Source: Bacteroidales bacterium GP2
Lineage (GTDB): Bacteria > Bacteroidota > Bacteroidia > Bacteroidales > Muribaculaceae
Direction: 5' to 3'
Assembly (NCBI GenBank): GCA_001701115.1
Contig: DAAJ01000066.1
Location: 1 to 18,574 of the forward strand
DNA length: 18,574 nt
A program made the translations under genes and the position numbers. Positions within the stretch are counted from its first letter, which is position 1. Every line of letters starts with the position of its first letter. Under the pieces are notes generated by a model. That model was not told where the DNA came from. It searched no databases and saw only the letters and a program-made list of their open reading frames with translations. Shown here one piece after another: positions 1-8,712 of this stretch.

Positions 1-2024
1 GACTTATAGTTACGGGTCTGAACCTTGATAGCCTCATAGTGGAGGGGCTCGATGATCTGCTCAGGAGCCTTGTCAGCACCCTGATATTCCCAGCAAGATA
101 CGTAGAAGTAGTGCTCGTCGTCGCGCTTAGCCTCGCCTTCCTCTGTCTGGTATTCCTCACGGAAGTGACCACCACAAGATTCGTTGCGTGAAAGAGCGTC
201 GTAAGCCATGAGCTTGCCCATTGTGATGAAGTCGTTGAGGCGGAATGCCTTGTCGAGCTCAATGTTCATGCCTTCTTCTGTGCCAGGGATGAAGAGGTCG
301 GTATCAAATACCTTGCGGAGCTCGTCGAGCTTCTGGATAGCAGTCTTCAAGCCTTCAGCTGTGCGGCCCATACCTACATATTCCCACATGATGTGGCCAA
401 GTTCCTTATGGATAGAATCCACCGAGCGCTTGCCCTTGATATTCATGAGTTTCTCCTGAACCTCACGGCACTTCTTCTCGCACTCTTCGAATTCGGGAAG
501 ATCAGTAGAGAAATGAGGCACTGTGATCTGATCGCTCAGATAGTTCTGGATAGTGTAAGGGAGCACGAAGTAGCCGTCGGCAAGACCCTGCATAAGAGCA
601 GAAGCACCGAGGCGGTTAGCGCCGTGGTCAGAGAAGTTACATTCACCGATAGCGAAGAGACCCTTGATAGAAGTCTGGAGTTCATAGTCAACCCAGATAC
701 CACCCATTGTGTAGTGGCTTGCAGGGAAGATCATCATAGGAGTCTCATAAGGATTGTCATCAGAAATCATCTGATACATATCGAACAGGTTGCCATAGCG
801 GTCACGAACCACATCAGCACCGAGACGGTCGATTGCATATTTGAAGTCAAGGTAAACCGCATTGCCTGTACCTACGCCATAGCCTGCATCGCAACGCTCT
901 TTTGCCGCACGGCTGGCGATGTCACGGGGGCAAAGGTTACCGAAAGCGGGATAACGGCGCTCCAGATAGAAGTCACGATCCTCATCAGGAATATCGGTAG
1001 GACGCTTTTTGCCTGCGCGGATTGCTTCAGCATCTTCTTTCTTTTTGGGTACCCAGATACGTCCGTCATTACGGAGAGATTCGCTCATAAGTGTAAGCTT
1101 GGACTGGTCCTCACCGTGAACAGGGATACATGTGGGGTGAATCTGGGTGAAAGCGAGGTTTGACAGATAAGCACCTTTCTTGAACGCCTGGATAGCAGCA
1201 GAACCGTTGCAACCCATAGCATTGGTTGAAAGGAAGAATGTGCGTCCGTAACCACCGGTTGCAAGCACAACTGCATGTGCTGCGTAGCGCTCAAGTTCGC
1301 CTGTTACGAGGTTGCGTACGATAATACCGCGTGCACGACCGTCAATGATAACAAGGTCAAGCATCTCGCGGCGGTTGTAAGACTTAACCTGACCCTTCTG
1401 AATCTGGCGGTTGAGTGAAGCGTATGCACCGAGAAGGAGCTGCTGTCCTGTCTGACCTTTAGCATAGAATGTACGGCTCACCTGAGCACCGCCGAATGAA
1501 CGGTTTGCAAGGAGACCGCCGTATTCACGAGCAAAAGGAACACCCTGCTGCACGCACTGGTCGATAATATTGTTTGAAACCTCTGCAAGACGGTAAACGT
1601 TTGCTTCACGGCTTCGGAAGTCACCACCTTTTACTGTGTCGTAGAACAGGCGGTAAACAGAGTCACCGTCATTCTGGTAGTCCTTAGCTGCGTTGATACC
1701 GCCCTGTGCTGCGATAGAGTGAGCACGGCGGGGGCTATCCTGAATGCAGAAGTTAGACACATTGAAGCCGAGCTCGGCAAGAGTTGAAGCCGCTGATGCA
1801 CCTGCAAGACCGGTTCCTACCACAATCACATCAAGATTGCGCTTGTTGGCGGGATTGACAAGTTTCTGATGAGCCTTGTAGTTGGTCCACTTTTCAGCGA
1901 GGGGACCTTCGGGCACCTTGGAGTCAATCTGATATTCGGGGAGCTTGGAGGATTCGATGTCGGCGTAATCCTTCATTATAGGGGTAGAATCAATCATTCC
2001 CTCTACACTTTTTAAGTCTGCCAT
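1..2024 (-). CDS. sdhA: Fumarate reductase / succinate dehydrogenase flavoprotein subunit (3' end cut by window edge)
   Basis: This is the catalytic FAD subunit that interconverts fumarate and succinate on the cytoplasmic face of the membrane, working with an iron-sulfur subunit and the SdhC cytochrome b. The reading frame is open from the ATG at 2024 to the window edge, giving at least 674 residues. The last visible residues (VQTRNYK) resemble the family C-terminus, so the stop should lie just outside. Visible motifs are the FAD-binding GTGLAG (residues 70-75), HSIAAQGGIN with H102 as the expected covalent FAD attachment site, PRDIASR (R367 and R372, active-site arginine region) and SHYTMGG (H437, substrate binding). 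It starts 18 nt after the sdhC stop, so the two are almost certainly cotranscribed. The iron-sulfur subunit sdhB is expected next, beyond the edge. In an anaerobic Bacteroidales the enzyme probably works mainly as a fumarate reductase, so frdA is an equally good name. Confidence 0.96.
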   Translation of the reverse strand, partial: MADLKSVEGMIDSTPIMKDYADIESSKLPEYQIDSKVPEGPLAEKWTNYKAHQKLVNPANKRNLDVIVVGTGLAGASAASTLAELGFNVSNFCIQDSPRRAHSIAAQGGINAAKDYQNDGDSVYRLFYDTVKGGDFRSREANVYRLAEVSNNIIDQCVQQGVPFAREYGGLLANRSFGGAQVSRTFYAKGQTGQQLLLGAYASLNRQIQKGQVKSYNRREMLDLVIIDGRARGIIVRNLVTGELERYAAHAVVLATGGYGRTFFLSTNAMGCNGSAAIQAFKKGAYLSNLAFTQIHPTCIPVHGEDQSKLTLMSESLRNDGRIWVPKKKEDAEAIRAGKKRPTDIPDEDRDFYLERRYPAFGNLCPRDIASRAAKERCDAGYGVGTGNAVYLDFKYAIDRLGADVVRDRYGNLFDMYQMISDDNPYETPMMIFPASHYTMGGIWVDYELQTSIKGLFAIGECNFSDHGANRLGASALMQGLADGYFVLPYTIQNYLSDQITVPHFSTDLPEFEECEKKCREVQEKLMNIKGKRSVDSIHKELGHIMWEYVGMGRTAEGLKTAIQKLDELRKVFDTDLFIPGTEEGMNIELDKAFRLNDFITMGKLMAYDALSRNESCGGHFREEYQTEEGEAKRDDEHYFYVSCWEYQGADKAPEQIIEPLHYEAIKVQTRNYK

Positions 2025-2042
2025 ATCTGTGATTGTGTTGAA

Positions 2043-2969
2043 TTATTCGTTAGTATTGTTTTCACACTCTGCTTTTTCGCAATGGCCTTTAGCCTCGGGG
2101 CATGCATTGCAATCAGAACCCTGCTGGTCGCAATCCGCGCAATTGTGGTCATTGGTGCACTCCTCAGCCCCGCATGCAGCAGGCTTGCTGAAAGGTTCGC
2201 CACCATTGAATACGTCGGTATCCAATGCGTTTGCAGCAGATTTCCATTCGTAATATTCGTTAAGCTGTGTCTTGAAAGCATCATGACGGTTTGCGCGTAC
2301 AGTGAACACGATAGCCTGAGCGATGAAAAGACCCACTACGATAGTGGTCCACCAGCAACCGATGCATTTGAGGCGTTTGATCCAAACATCGTTATCCCAG
2401 CCAGCGCTCTGGAACATTGACCAGAAACCGTGGTTCATGTGGAACCAGAGGGCAACGAAACCGATGATGTAAACGATAGGAGTCCACACCTGTGAGAAGG
2501 CGATCTGGATGAAGAGGGTACCTGCAGCCGGGGGAACGGGAACGCCGCAACCTGTTTCATACTCGCAATCGAGGATTTCTGCAAGCTGCATCTTTGCCCA
2601 GAACTGGATGAGGTGAACTACGAGAAAGGCAAGAACTACGATGCCGAGAACAAGCATGTTCTTGCTCGCCCACTCTACCTGAGGAGGACGTGAGGTGACT
2701 GCATAGCGGTCTGCGCCGCGAGCCTTACGGTTCTGAAGGGTGAGCCACACTGCATAAATGATATGGATTACAAACAGGGCGGCAAGACCGACTGTTGCAA
2801 CCAGGGCATACCAGTTTGCACCGAGAAATTCACACACCGCGTTGTAGCCCTGAGGCCAGAAGAGCGCAACACCGTTCATCAGACAGTGAAACGTTACGAA
2901 TAGGACAAGGCATGCTCCGGTGATAGCCATCACAAGCTTCCTTCCTATAGATGAGGATGTTAACCACAT
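2043..2969 (-). CDS. sdhC: Succinate dehydrogenase/fumarate reductase cytochrome b subunit with a Cys-rich C-terminal extension
   Basis: This is the di-heme membrane anchor of the complex, passing electrons between quinone and the SdhAB subunits. I see five hydrophobic helices (about residues 12-37, 52-77, 103-126, 155-182 and 206-225). Histidines H28, H69, H119 and H177 (H180 nearby) sit where the family places its heme ligands. As I recall, family members are usually about 220-230 residues, but this one has 308. The extra part, from about residue 226, is hydrophilic and acidic and carries eight cysteines (266, 271, 277, 280, 287, 290, 297, 302), including two CxxC pairs. In five-helix relatives the N-terminus is cytoplasmic and the C-terminus is outside, so the tail should be extracytoplasmic (inference). 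A CxxC (C202, C205) also lies at the start of helix five. The gene has its own promoter and leads sdhA. The assignment is firm; the function of the tail is unknown. Confidence 0.95.
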   Translation of the reverse strand: MWLTSSSIGRKLVMAITGACLVLFVTFHCLMNGVALFWPQGYNAVCEFLGANWYALVATVGLAALFVIHIIYAVWLTLQNRKARGADRYAVTSRPPQVEWASKNMLVLGIVVLAFLVVHLIQFWAKMQLAEILDCEYETGCGVPVPPAAGTLFIQIAFSQVWTPIVYIIGFVALWFHMNHGFWSMFQSAGWDNDVWIKRLKCIGCWWTTIVVGLFIAQAIVFTVRANRHDAFKTQLNEYYEWKSAANALDTDVFNGGEPFSKPAACGAEECTNDHNCADCDQQGSDCNACPEAKGHCEKAECENNTNE

Positions 2970-3032
2970 AGTGATAATGAAATTTAGATTTATTTTTCGG
3001 TTATTTGGAATTATCCAAGGTTATACTTTCTG

Positions 3033-3064
3033 CAAAAGTAAATTAAATTAACCATCAATCCAAC
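3033..3064 (-). promoter_or_regulatory. Bacteroidetes-type promoter for sdhCA
   Basis: On the minus strand there is a perfect -7 element, TACTTTTG (plus-strand 3033-3040), fitting TAnnTTTG. A GTTG -33 element (3061-3064) lies 20 nt upstream of it, the spacing expected for the Bacteroidetes primary sigma factor. It predicts an AT-rich leader of roughly 55-60 nt before the sdhC ATG at 2969. I see no clear operator or riboswitch fold in the leader. Confidence 0.75.
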
Positions 3065-3134
3065 GATTAAAGAAAAAAATCTTTAACGTTTCCAAAACAT
3101 TTTTCGCACTGACCGCTTGCCTGTCTTTTTTGAC

Positions 3135-3142
3135 TATCTTTG
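3135..3142 (+). promoter_or_regulatory. -7 promoter element for the GH20 hexosaminidase gene
   Basis: TATCTTTG fits the Bacteroidetes -7 consensus TAnnTTTG and is followed by GCAC. No good -33 TTTG is visible at the usual spacing; the nearest TTG (3117-3119) is only 15 nt upstream. The element predicts transcription starting near 3149, giving a leader of about 20 nt to the ATG at 3170. It covers an in-frame TTG at 3140, which argues against that TTG being the start codon. Confidence 0.6.
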
Positions 3143-3169
3143 CACTTTAAATATAAAAACAGCAATCCC

Positions 3170-5368
3170 ATGAAAATATCACGCAAATTATTTGCTATTG
3201 CAGCTGCTGCAATCATCGGCTTTGCACCCTTCACCGGGTCGGCGAAAGTGTCAATCATCCCTGCTCCTGAATCACTCGTCGAGCATTCCGGAGTATTCAG
3301 ATTGTCAAAAGCAACCTCCATAGGATATACTGGCGAGGCAACCAAAGAGTATGCCGAATACTTGAAAGGCATTCTCGATGCCTCCACCGGCATGGAACTT
3401 CCAGTAAAAAAGGGAAATGCCACAATTACCCTCAGTATCAATCCGGACAAAGTGAAAAAAGCCGAAGGTTATACCCTTGACGTTACAACAAAAGGTGTGA
3501 CAGTGACCGGGGCGGATGCCGCAGGCGTTTTCTATGGAATACAGTCTTTGTTGCAGCTCTTCCCAGAGCAGGTTTATTCAGCACACCCTGTCAAAGGAGT
3601 TGAATGGGAAGCACCTTGTGTGAGCGTCAGCGATGCTCCAGAGCGTCCCTGGCGAGGAATGATGCTTGATGTCGCACGATATTTCCATGACAAGGACTAT
3701 GTGAAGCATTACATTGACATGATGGCGATGTACAAGCTCAACAAGCTCCAGTTCCACCTCATCGATGACTCCGGATGGAGGCTTGAGAGCAAAAAGTACC
3801 CCCGCCTGACGGAAGTTGGGGCATACGCCGGTCCTGAACACAACAAGCTTGGCGGCTACTATACTCAGGATGATATCAAGGAGATAGTTGAATATGGACG
3901 GCTACGCAATGTGGAAATCATTCCGGAAATTGAATTTCCGGCACACATATTATCAGCAATTGTCGCTTACCCATGGCTATCATGCACAGGATTGCAACAC
4001 GAGCTTCCTCGCCAGCACTTTATCAGCCGAGATTTGCTTTGCGTTGGCAAGGAGAGTTCCATGCAGTTCCTACGTGACATTCTTGATGAAACAGTAGAGC
4101 TCTTCCCTTCCCACTATATTAATATAGGTGGAGATGAGGCAGTGTATACCCGGTGGGAAAGTTGTCCCGATTGCCAGGCACTTATGAAGAAAGAGGGACT
4201 TACTAAGGCATCGGAACTTCAGGGATGGCTGACAAATGAAGTTGCTAAAATGATGGCGGAAAAGAACCGCACTGTCATTGGTTGGGAAGAGATTATAACC
4301 AGAGGAAAAGTTGATACCCCTGTGGTGGCACTTATATGGCATGATGTAAACGACTCTACCCTCGCTGTTCCCGATGGGCACAAGGCAATTCTCACCCCGG
4401 CAACCCACATGTACCTCGACTTCCCTGAGAGTTCTACACCTGGCGAAATAAAATCTGCTACCTGGATGCCCCCGATTTCGCTTGAAAAATGCTACTCTAT
4501 GCCGGTTAACGATTATAGCGACTCGTCAACCGTGCTTGGCGTTCAGGGATGCCTGTGGAGCGACCAATTTATACACGGTACCGTTCTCCAGGAACTTCCG
4601 TTGCTAAATGAAAACCGCTCAGAGAATTATGTCGACTATCTCACCTTCCCTCGCCTTATGGCTGTTGCCGAAGTAGCATGGGGCAAGGAATCCAAGCGCG
4701 ACTTCAATGATTTCAAATCACGACTCGCAAACCATTATGCAAAACTGGATAATAAAGGTGCTGTGTACCGCATACCCGAACCGGAAATAGCATCGATGGC
4801 AGAAAACGATGATGGCATGACATTTACTCTGAATCCTTCAGTCCCCGGTTCACAGATTCGTTATACAACAGACGGTACATACCCCACTGTCCACTCCCCT
4901 CTTTATGATGGCAAGCCAGTCACCGCTCCATCAAAAGAAGATTTCCATGCTATTACAGTTGTAGACGGAAAGAAAATGTCCCTCCCGATCTATTTCGCGC
5001 CGGATTATTCTGCCTACAAGGAATACGGTAAACTTGCAGCAGAATGGAATCCATTGCAGATTCAGCCTAAAGAGAGCCCCTGGCAGATTGATGCAACCGG
5101 CAAAATTTCCGGCAATGGAAAATATGAGATCACATTTATCCCCACAAAAGGAAAAGCCACAATATATCTTGGGAAACTCGCCCTATACAAACGTAATGAG
5201 AAGATTGCAGAGGTTGAGGCAAATAATATGCTTACCGATAAGCCAGTACAATATTCTTTCAGCGTTGATTCGTTCGAGGCGGGCACACCGTTCACTGTTG
5301 TTGTAAGCCAGTGGGGTAAAAATGCGGATGACTCACATGGGTTGGTATTTATCCGCAAAATAGATTGA
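3170..5368 (+). CDS. Secreted beta-N-acetylhexosaminidase, glycoside hydrolase family 20
   Basis: The 732-residue enzyme is predicted to release terminal N-acetylhexosamine from glycans such as mucin or host N-glycans, acting in the periplasm or at the cell surface. A type I signal peptide is visible: basic residues, then an Ala/Ile-rich core, with cleavage likely after GSA at residue 25. There is no lipobox cysteine. Domains in order are an N-terminal GH20b domain (about 26-135), a catalytic barrel (about 155-510) with the D322-E323 pair in IGGDEA, a chitobiase-C-terminal-like segment with YTTDGT (about 535-600), and a C-terminal beta-rich domain (about 635-732). The substrate-assisted mechanism of the family uses this Asp-Glu pair. 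The ATG at 3170 is preferred over an in-frame TTG at 3140 because the TTG lies within the -7 element and would delay the signal peptide. The DUF2461 gene follows 2 nt after the stop. Exact substrate and linkage cannot be read from the sequence. Confidence 0.93.
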   Translation: MKISRKLFAIAAAAIIGFAPFTGSAKVSIIPAPESLVEHSGVFRLSKATSIGYTGEATKEYAEYLKGILDASTGMELPVKKGNATITLSINPDKVKKAEGYTLDVTTKGVTVTGADAAGVFYGIQSLLQLFPEQVYSAHPVKGVEWEAPCVSVSDAPERPWRGMMLDVARYFHDKDYVKHYIDMMAMYKLNKLQFHLIDDSGWRLESKKYPRLTEVGAYAGPEHNKLGGYYTQDDIKEIVEYGRLRNVEIIPEIEFPAHILSAIVAYPWLSCTGLQHELPRQHFISRDLLCVGKESSMQFLRDILDETVELFPSHYINIGGDEAVYTRWESCPDCQALMKKEGLTKASELQGWLTNEVAKMMAEKNRTVIGWEEIITRGKVDTPVVALIWHDVNDSTLAVPDGHKAILTPATHMYLDFPESSTPGEIKSATWMPPISLEKCYSMPVNDYSDSSTVLGVQGCLWSDQFIHGTVLQELPLLNENRSENYVDYLTFPRLMAVAEVAWGKESKRDFNDFKSRLANHYAKLDNKGAVYRIPEPEIASMAENDDGMTFTLNPSVPGSQIRYTTDGTYPTVHSPLYDGKPVTAPSKEDFHAITVVDGKKMSLPIYFAPDYSAYKEYGKLAAEWNPLQIQPKESPWQIDATGKISGNGKYEITFIPTKGKATIYLGKLALYKRNEKIAEVEANNMLTDKPVQYSFSVDSFEAGTPFTVVVSQWGKNADDSHGLVFIRKID

Positions 5369-5370
5369 CT

Positions 5371-6042
5371 ATGACATATATTGACAAACTCTGTTCCTTT
5401 TTTGAAGAACTAAAGCATAACAACAACCGACCCTGGTTTGCACAGCACAAACAGGAGTATGAGGAGTTGAGGGCACAATGGCTTGAAGATATAGACCGCA
5501 TGATTGCCGCTATGACCGCATGGGAACCGGCACTTGCGGGACAAACGGCAAAAGGATGCGCATACCGTATATATCGTGATACCCGCTTCAGCCCCGACAA
5601 AACACCGTACAAGGTTTATTTCTCAGCTGCGGTATCACCTTGGGGACGCAAGACTCACCGGGCAGGATTCTACATTGAAACCGGAATCCGCGGGGTGCCG
5701 GACGACGGTCTGTACGCAGGCATCTGGTGCCCGGAACCGGATATATTGAAAAAACTTCGCCATGCCATTGTGGACAATATCGAGGAATTCACGGATATCA
5801 TAGATAATCCTGAACTTCAAAAGAATTTCCCGGTGTGGGTCGGAGAAACACTTAAAACTGTGCCTAAAGGCTGGGACAGGAACCATCCTTGTGCGGAACT
5901 GCTCCGCCGCAAGGATTACGGACGTTTTGCCCCATGTGGCAAAAAATTCTATGAGGACAAGGATTGGCCTCTGAAAGCGGCAGAAATGTTCCGCACAGTA
6001 AAGCCGTTTGTAGACTTCCTCAATTACTCTATTGACGAATAA
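5371..6042 (+). CDS. DUF2461 domain protein of unknown function
   Basis: This 223-residue soluble protein belongs to the DUF2461 family (TIGR02453), which to my knowledge has no established biochemical role. Recognisable features are the N-terminal FFEELKHNNNRPWF block (residues 10-23) and the family-typical YRIYRDTRFSPDKTPYK block (about 65-81), followed by a glycine-rich core. There is no signal peptide or membrane segment, so it is probably cytoplasmic. The ATG at 5371 is chosen over a TTG at 5365 because it leaves a clean 2-nt gap after the hexosaminidase stop and gives the family-typical N-terminus. It sits between the hexosaminidase and mutS (35 nt before mutS), so it is likely cotranscribed with both. 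The context gives no clear functional clue, since its neighbours act in different compartments. Confidence 0.85.
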   Translation: MTYIDKLCSFFEELKHNNNRPWFAQHKQEYEELRAQWLEDIDRMIAAMTAWEPALAGQTAKGCAYRIYRDTRFSPDKTPYKVYFSAAVSPWGRKTHRAGFYIETGIRGVPDDGLYAGIWCPEPDILKKLRHAIVDNIEEFTDIIDNPELQKNFPVWVGETLKTVPKGWDRNHPCAELLRRKDYGRFAPCGKKFYEDKDWPLKAAEMFRTVKPFVDFLNYSIDE

Positions 6043-6077
6043 ACTTACGGCATCTACCTCTTTAAATCAGACTTGAT

Positions 6078-8705
6078 ATGGCAAAAAAGATAGTGGAGAC
6101 TCCGCTGATGAAGCAATACTTCGAGATGAAAGAAAAGCATCCGGACGCAGTGTTGCTTTTCCGTGTCGGGGATTTCTACGAAACATTCAGTGAGGACGCT
6201 ATCACTGCATCGGAGATTTTGGGCATCACGCTTACAAAGCGTGCAAACGGCTATGCTGCATCAGTAGAACTTGCCGGATTTCCACACCACGCACTTGACA
6301 CATATCTGCCAAAACTCGTGCGCGCCGGAAAACGAGTTGCTATATGCGAGCAGCTCGAAGACCCGAAACTAACAAAGAAGCTGGTTAAGAGAGGAATAAC
6401 CGAATTGGTGACTCCTGGGGTCAGCATAAACGACAACATCCTTGACCATAAGCGCAATAACTTCCTCGCTGCCGTCCATATTGGCAACGGACCTGTTGGA
6501 GTGGCATTCCTTGACATATCCACTGGAGAATTTCTCACTGCTGAGGGCAAAGCTGAGTACATTGAAAAGTTGCTTGTCAATTTCGGTCCCAAAGAGGTGC
6601 TTGTTGAAAATGACAAGAAAAGGAAATTTGATGAACTTTTTGTAAACACCAGATGCCTTATTTCAGGTCTCGATGATTGGATTTTCACAAATGAAGCTGC
6701 TACTGAAAGGCTGCTCCGTCAGTTTGAAACCGGAAGCTTGAAAGGATTTGGTATCCATAATATGCCTTCGGCGATTGTGGCAGCCGGCGCGATACTGCAT
6801 TATCTTGACATTACACAACACACCCAGATTGGTCACATATCATCACTTGCCCGTATTGAGGAGGACCATTATGTTCGCCTTGACAAGTTCACTGTCCGCA
6901 ACCTTGAGCTTGTAGAAAGCATGGGAGATGAAGGCAAGAGCCTTATTGATGTAATAGACCGCACTATCAGTCCGATGGGTGCGAGGCTTCTGCGCAGGTG
7001 GATGCTCTTCCCGCTGAAAGACCCGGCAGAAATCAACCGGCGCCTTGATGTAGTTGAATATTTCTTCCGCAAACCGGAGGAGAGGGAGGAACTTAAAAGT
7101 TGGTTGGAGCAGGTCGGTGACATGGAGCGTCTGGTGTCAAAAGTCGGCGTAGGCAGGGTATCGCCTCGCGAACTTGTACAGCTACGCAATGCCTTAAAAG
7201 CCATAAAACCTATCAAGGAAATTTGTGAACTGGCGGATAACGCCGGAGTTGAAGCAATAGGACAAAAACTAAATCCTTGTGCCGATGCTGCAAAGGCGAT
7301 TGAAACAACCATAGTTGATGATGCGCCTATAGCACTTGGGCGTGGACCGGTAATAAAAGCCGGAGTTGACAAAGAACTTGATGAACTTCGGGAAATAGCT
7401 TTTTCAGGAAAAGATTATCTCATGAAGGTGCAGGCGCGTGAAAGCGCGGCAACCGGGATTCCGAGTCTGAAAATCGGATACAATAATGTATTTGGTTACT
7501 ATATAGAGGTAACCAACACACATAAAAGCAAAGTACCCCCGGAATGGATTCGCAAGCAAACCCTTGTGAATGCTGAAAGGTACATTACCGAGGAACTCAA
7601 AGAATACGAGGAAAAGATATTGGGCGCACAAGAACGTATTGCTGTTATCGAATCACGGATATATTCTGAACTCACTGCTACAATTGCAAAATATATACAT
7701 GCTATACAGCAGAATGCCGTTCAGGTTGCGCGTCTTGATGTCATGTTATCATTTACCCGCGTATCGTTGGAAAACAAATACAACAGACCGGTAGTAGATG
7801 ATTCACTCGACATTGAAATCATAGAGGGACGTCATCCTGTCATTGAAAAACAGCTTCCTCCGGGTGAACCTTATATTGCAAATACTGTCAAATTATCGAA
7901 TAACGGAACACAGATAATGATGATTACCGGACCCAACATGTCTGGTAAATCTGCATTGCTGCGCCAGACTGCGCTCAATGTACTACTGGCGCAGATTGGT
8001 TGCTTTGTAGCAGCGCAAAGTGCTAAAATAGGAGTTGTGGACAAAATATTCACGCGTGTAGGCGCGAGTGATAACATTTCTCTCGGTGAGAGTACCTTTA
8101 TGGTAGAGATGACCGAGGCTGCATCAATCCTTAACAACATGAGCCAACGCTCCCTGATTCTTTTTGATGAACTGGGTAGAGGCACATCCACCTACGACGG
8201 CATCTCAATCGCATGGGCAATTGTTGAACATATCCATGAGTATGGCGATATGCATCCAAAGACTCTATTTGCCACGCACTACCACGAACTCAACGAAATG
8301 GAGAAAAATTTCAAACGAGTGGTCAATTATAATGTCTCCGTCAGTGAGATTGGTGGTAAAATTGTCTTTCTGCGCAAACTTGCACGAGGCGGAAGCGAAC
8401 ATAGTTTCGGTATTCATGTGGCAAAACTCGCCGGCATGCCGCGTACAATTGTTGACAGGGCAACCAAAGTGCTCTCACAACTTGAGGGAGCGAATCGCAA
8501 GGAAAACAAGGAAATGATAGAAAAGACCCTGGAAAATATCACTCAAGGCAGTGGTCAGATGCAGATGACCTTCTTCCAGCTCGATGACCCTGTGCTGTCA
8601 CAAATCAGGAATGAGATTATAAGCACCGATATCAACAATCTCACTCCTATGGCGGCACTGAATAAGCTTCACGATATCAAAAAAATAATCACAGGAAAAG
8701 ACTGA
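6078..8705 (+). CDS. mutS: DNA mismatch repair ATPase MutS
   Basis: MutS recognises base mismatches and small loops in newly replicated DNA and recruits MutL. The 875-residue length is normal for MutS1. The N-terminal mismatch-recognition domain shows the Phe-x-Glu motif as F33-Y34-E35 in GDFYETF. The ATPase domain has a Walker A GPNMSGKS (residues 618-625), a Walker B ending in D697-E698, the GRGTSTYDG signature (about 700-708) and the ATHYHEL switch. The C-terminal helix-turn-helix and dimerisation part is present and ends normally. I see no truncation or substitution of key residues. It lies 35 nt downstream of the DUF2461 gene without a recognisable promoter of its own, so it is probably expressed from the upstream promoter. 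It converges on tadA with a 7-nt gap. Confidence 0.98.
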   Translation: MAKKIVETPLMKQYFEMKEKHPDAVLLFRVGDFYETFSEDAITASEILGITLTKRANGYAASVELAGFPHHALDTYLPKLVRAGKRVAICEQLEDPKLTKKLVKRGITELVTPGVSINDNILDHKRNNFLAAVHIGNGPVGVAFLDISTGEFLTAEGKAEYIEKLLVNFGPKEVLVENDKKRKFDELFVNTRCLISGLDDWIFTNEAATERLLRQFETGSLKGFGIHNMPSAIVAAGAILHYLDITQHTQIGHISSLARIEEDHYVRLDKFTVRNLELVESMGDEGKSLIDVIDRTISPMGARLLRRWMLFPLKDPAEINRRLDVVEYFFRKPEEREELKSWLEQVGDMERLVSKVGVGRVSPRELVQLRNALKAIKPIKEICELADNAGVEAIGQKLNPCADAAKAIETTIVDDAPIALGRGPVIKAGVDKELDELREIAFSGKDYLMKVQARESAATGIPSLKIGYNNVFGYYIEVTNTHKSKVPPEWIRKQTLVNAERYITEELKEYEEKILGAQERIAVIESRIYSELTATIAKYIHAIQQNAVQVARLDVMLSFTRVSLENKYNRPVVDDSLDIEIIEGRHPVIEKQLPPGEPYIANTVKLSNNGTQIMMITGPNMSGKSALLRQTALNVLLAQIGCFVAAQSAKIGVVDKIFTRVGASDNISLGESTFMVEMTEAASILNNMSQRSLILFDELGRGTSTYDGISIAWAIVEHIHEYGDMHPKTLFATHYHELNEMEKNFKRVVNYNVSVSEIGGKIVFLRKLARGGSEHSFGIHVAKLAGMPRTIVDRATKVLSQLEGANRKENKEMIEKTLENITQGSGQMQMTFFQLDDPVLSQIRNEIISTDINNLTPMAALNKLHDIKKIITGKD

Positions 8706-8712
8706 TTCGGGA

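Noticed and set aside
393..1163. A 256-codon open frame on the plus strand opposite sdhA
   Set aside because: sdhA is clearly coding on the minus strand through this whole stretch with recognisable active-site motifs. The opposing frame shows no domain or promoter and is an antisense shadow.
3140..3169. TTG at 3140 as an upstream start of the hexosaminidase
   Set aside because: The TTG is part of the -7 promoter element, so it would not be in the mRNA, and it would put ten non-signal residues before the signal peptide.
3923..3941. Perfect inverted repeat (9 + 1 + 9 nt) inside the hexosaminidase gene
   Set aside because: It encodes the conserved IPEIEFP active-site region of GH20. Codon constraints explain it, and there is no T tract or regulatory context.
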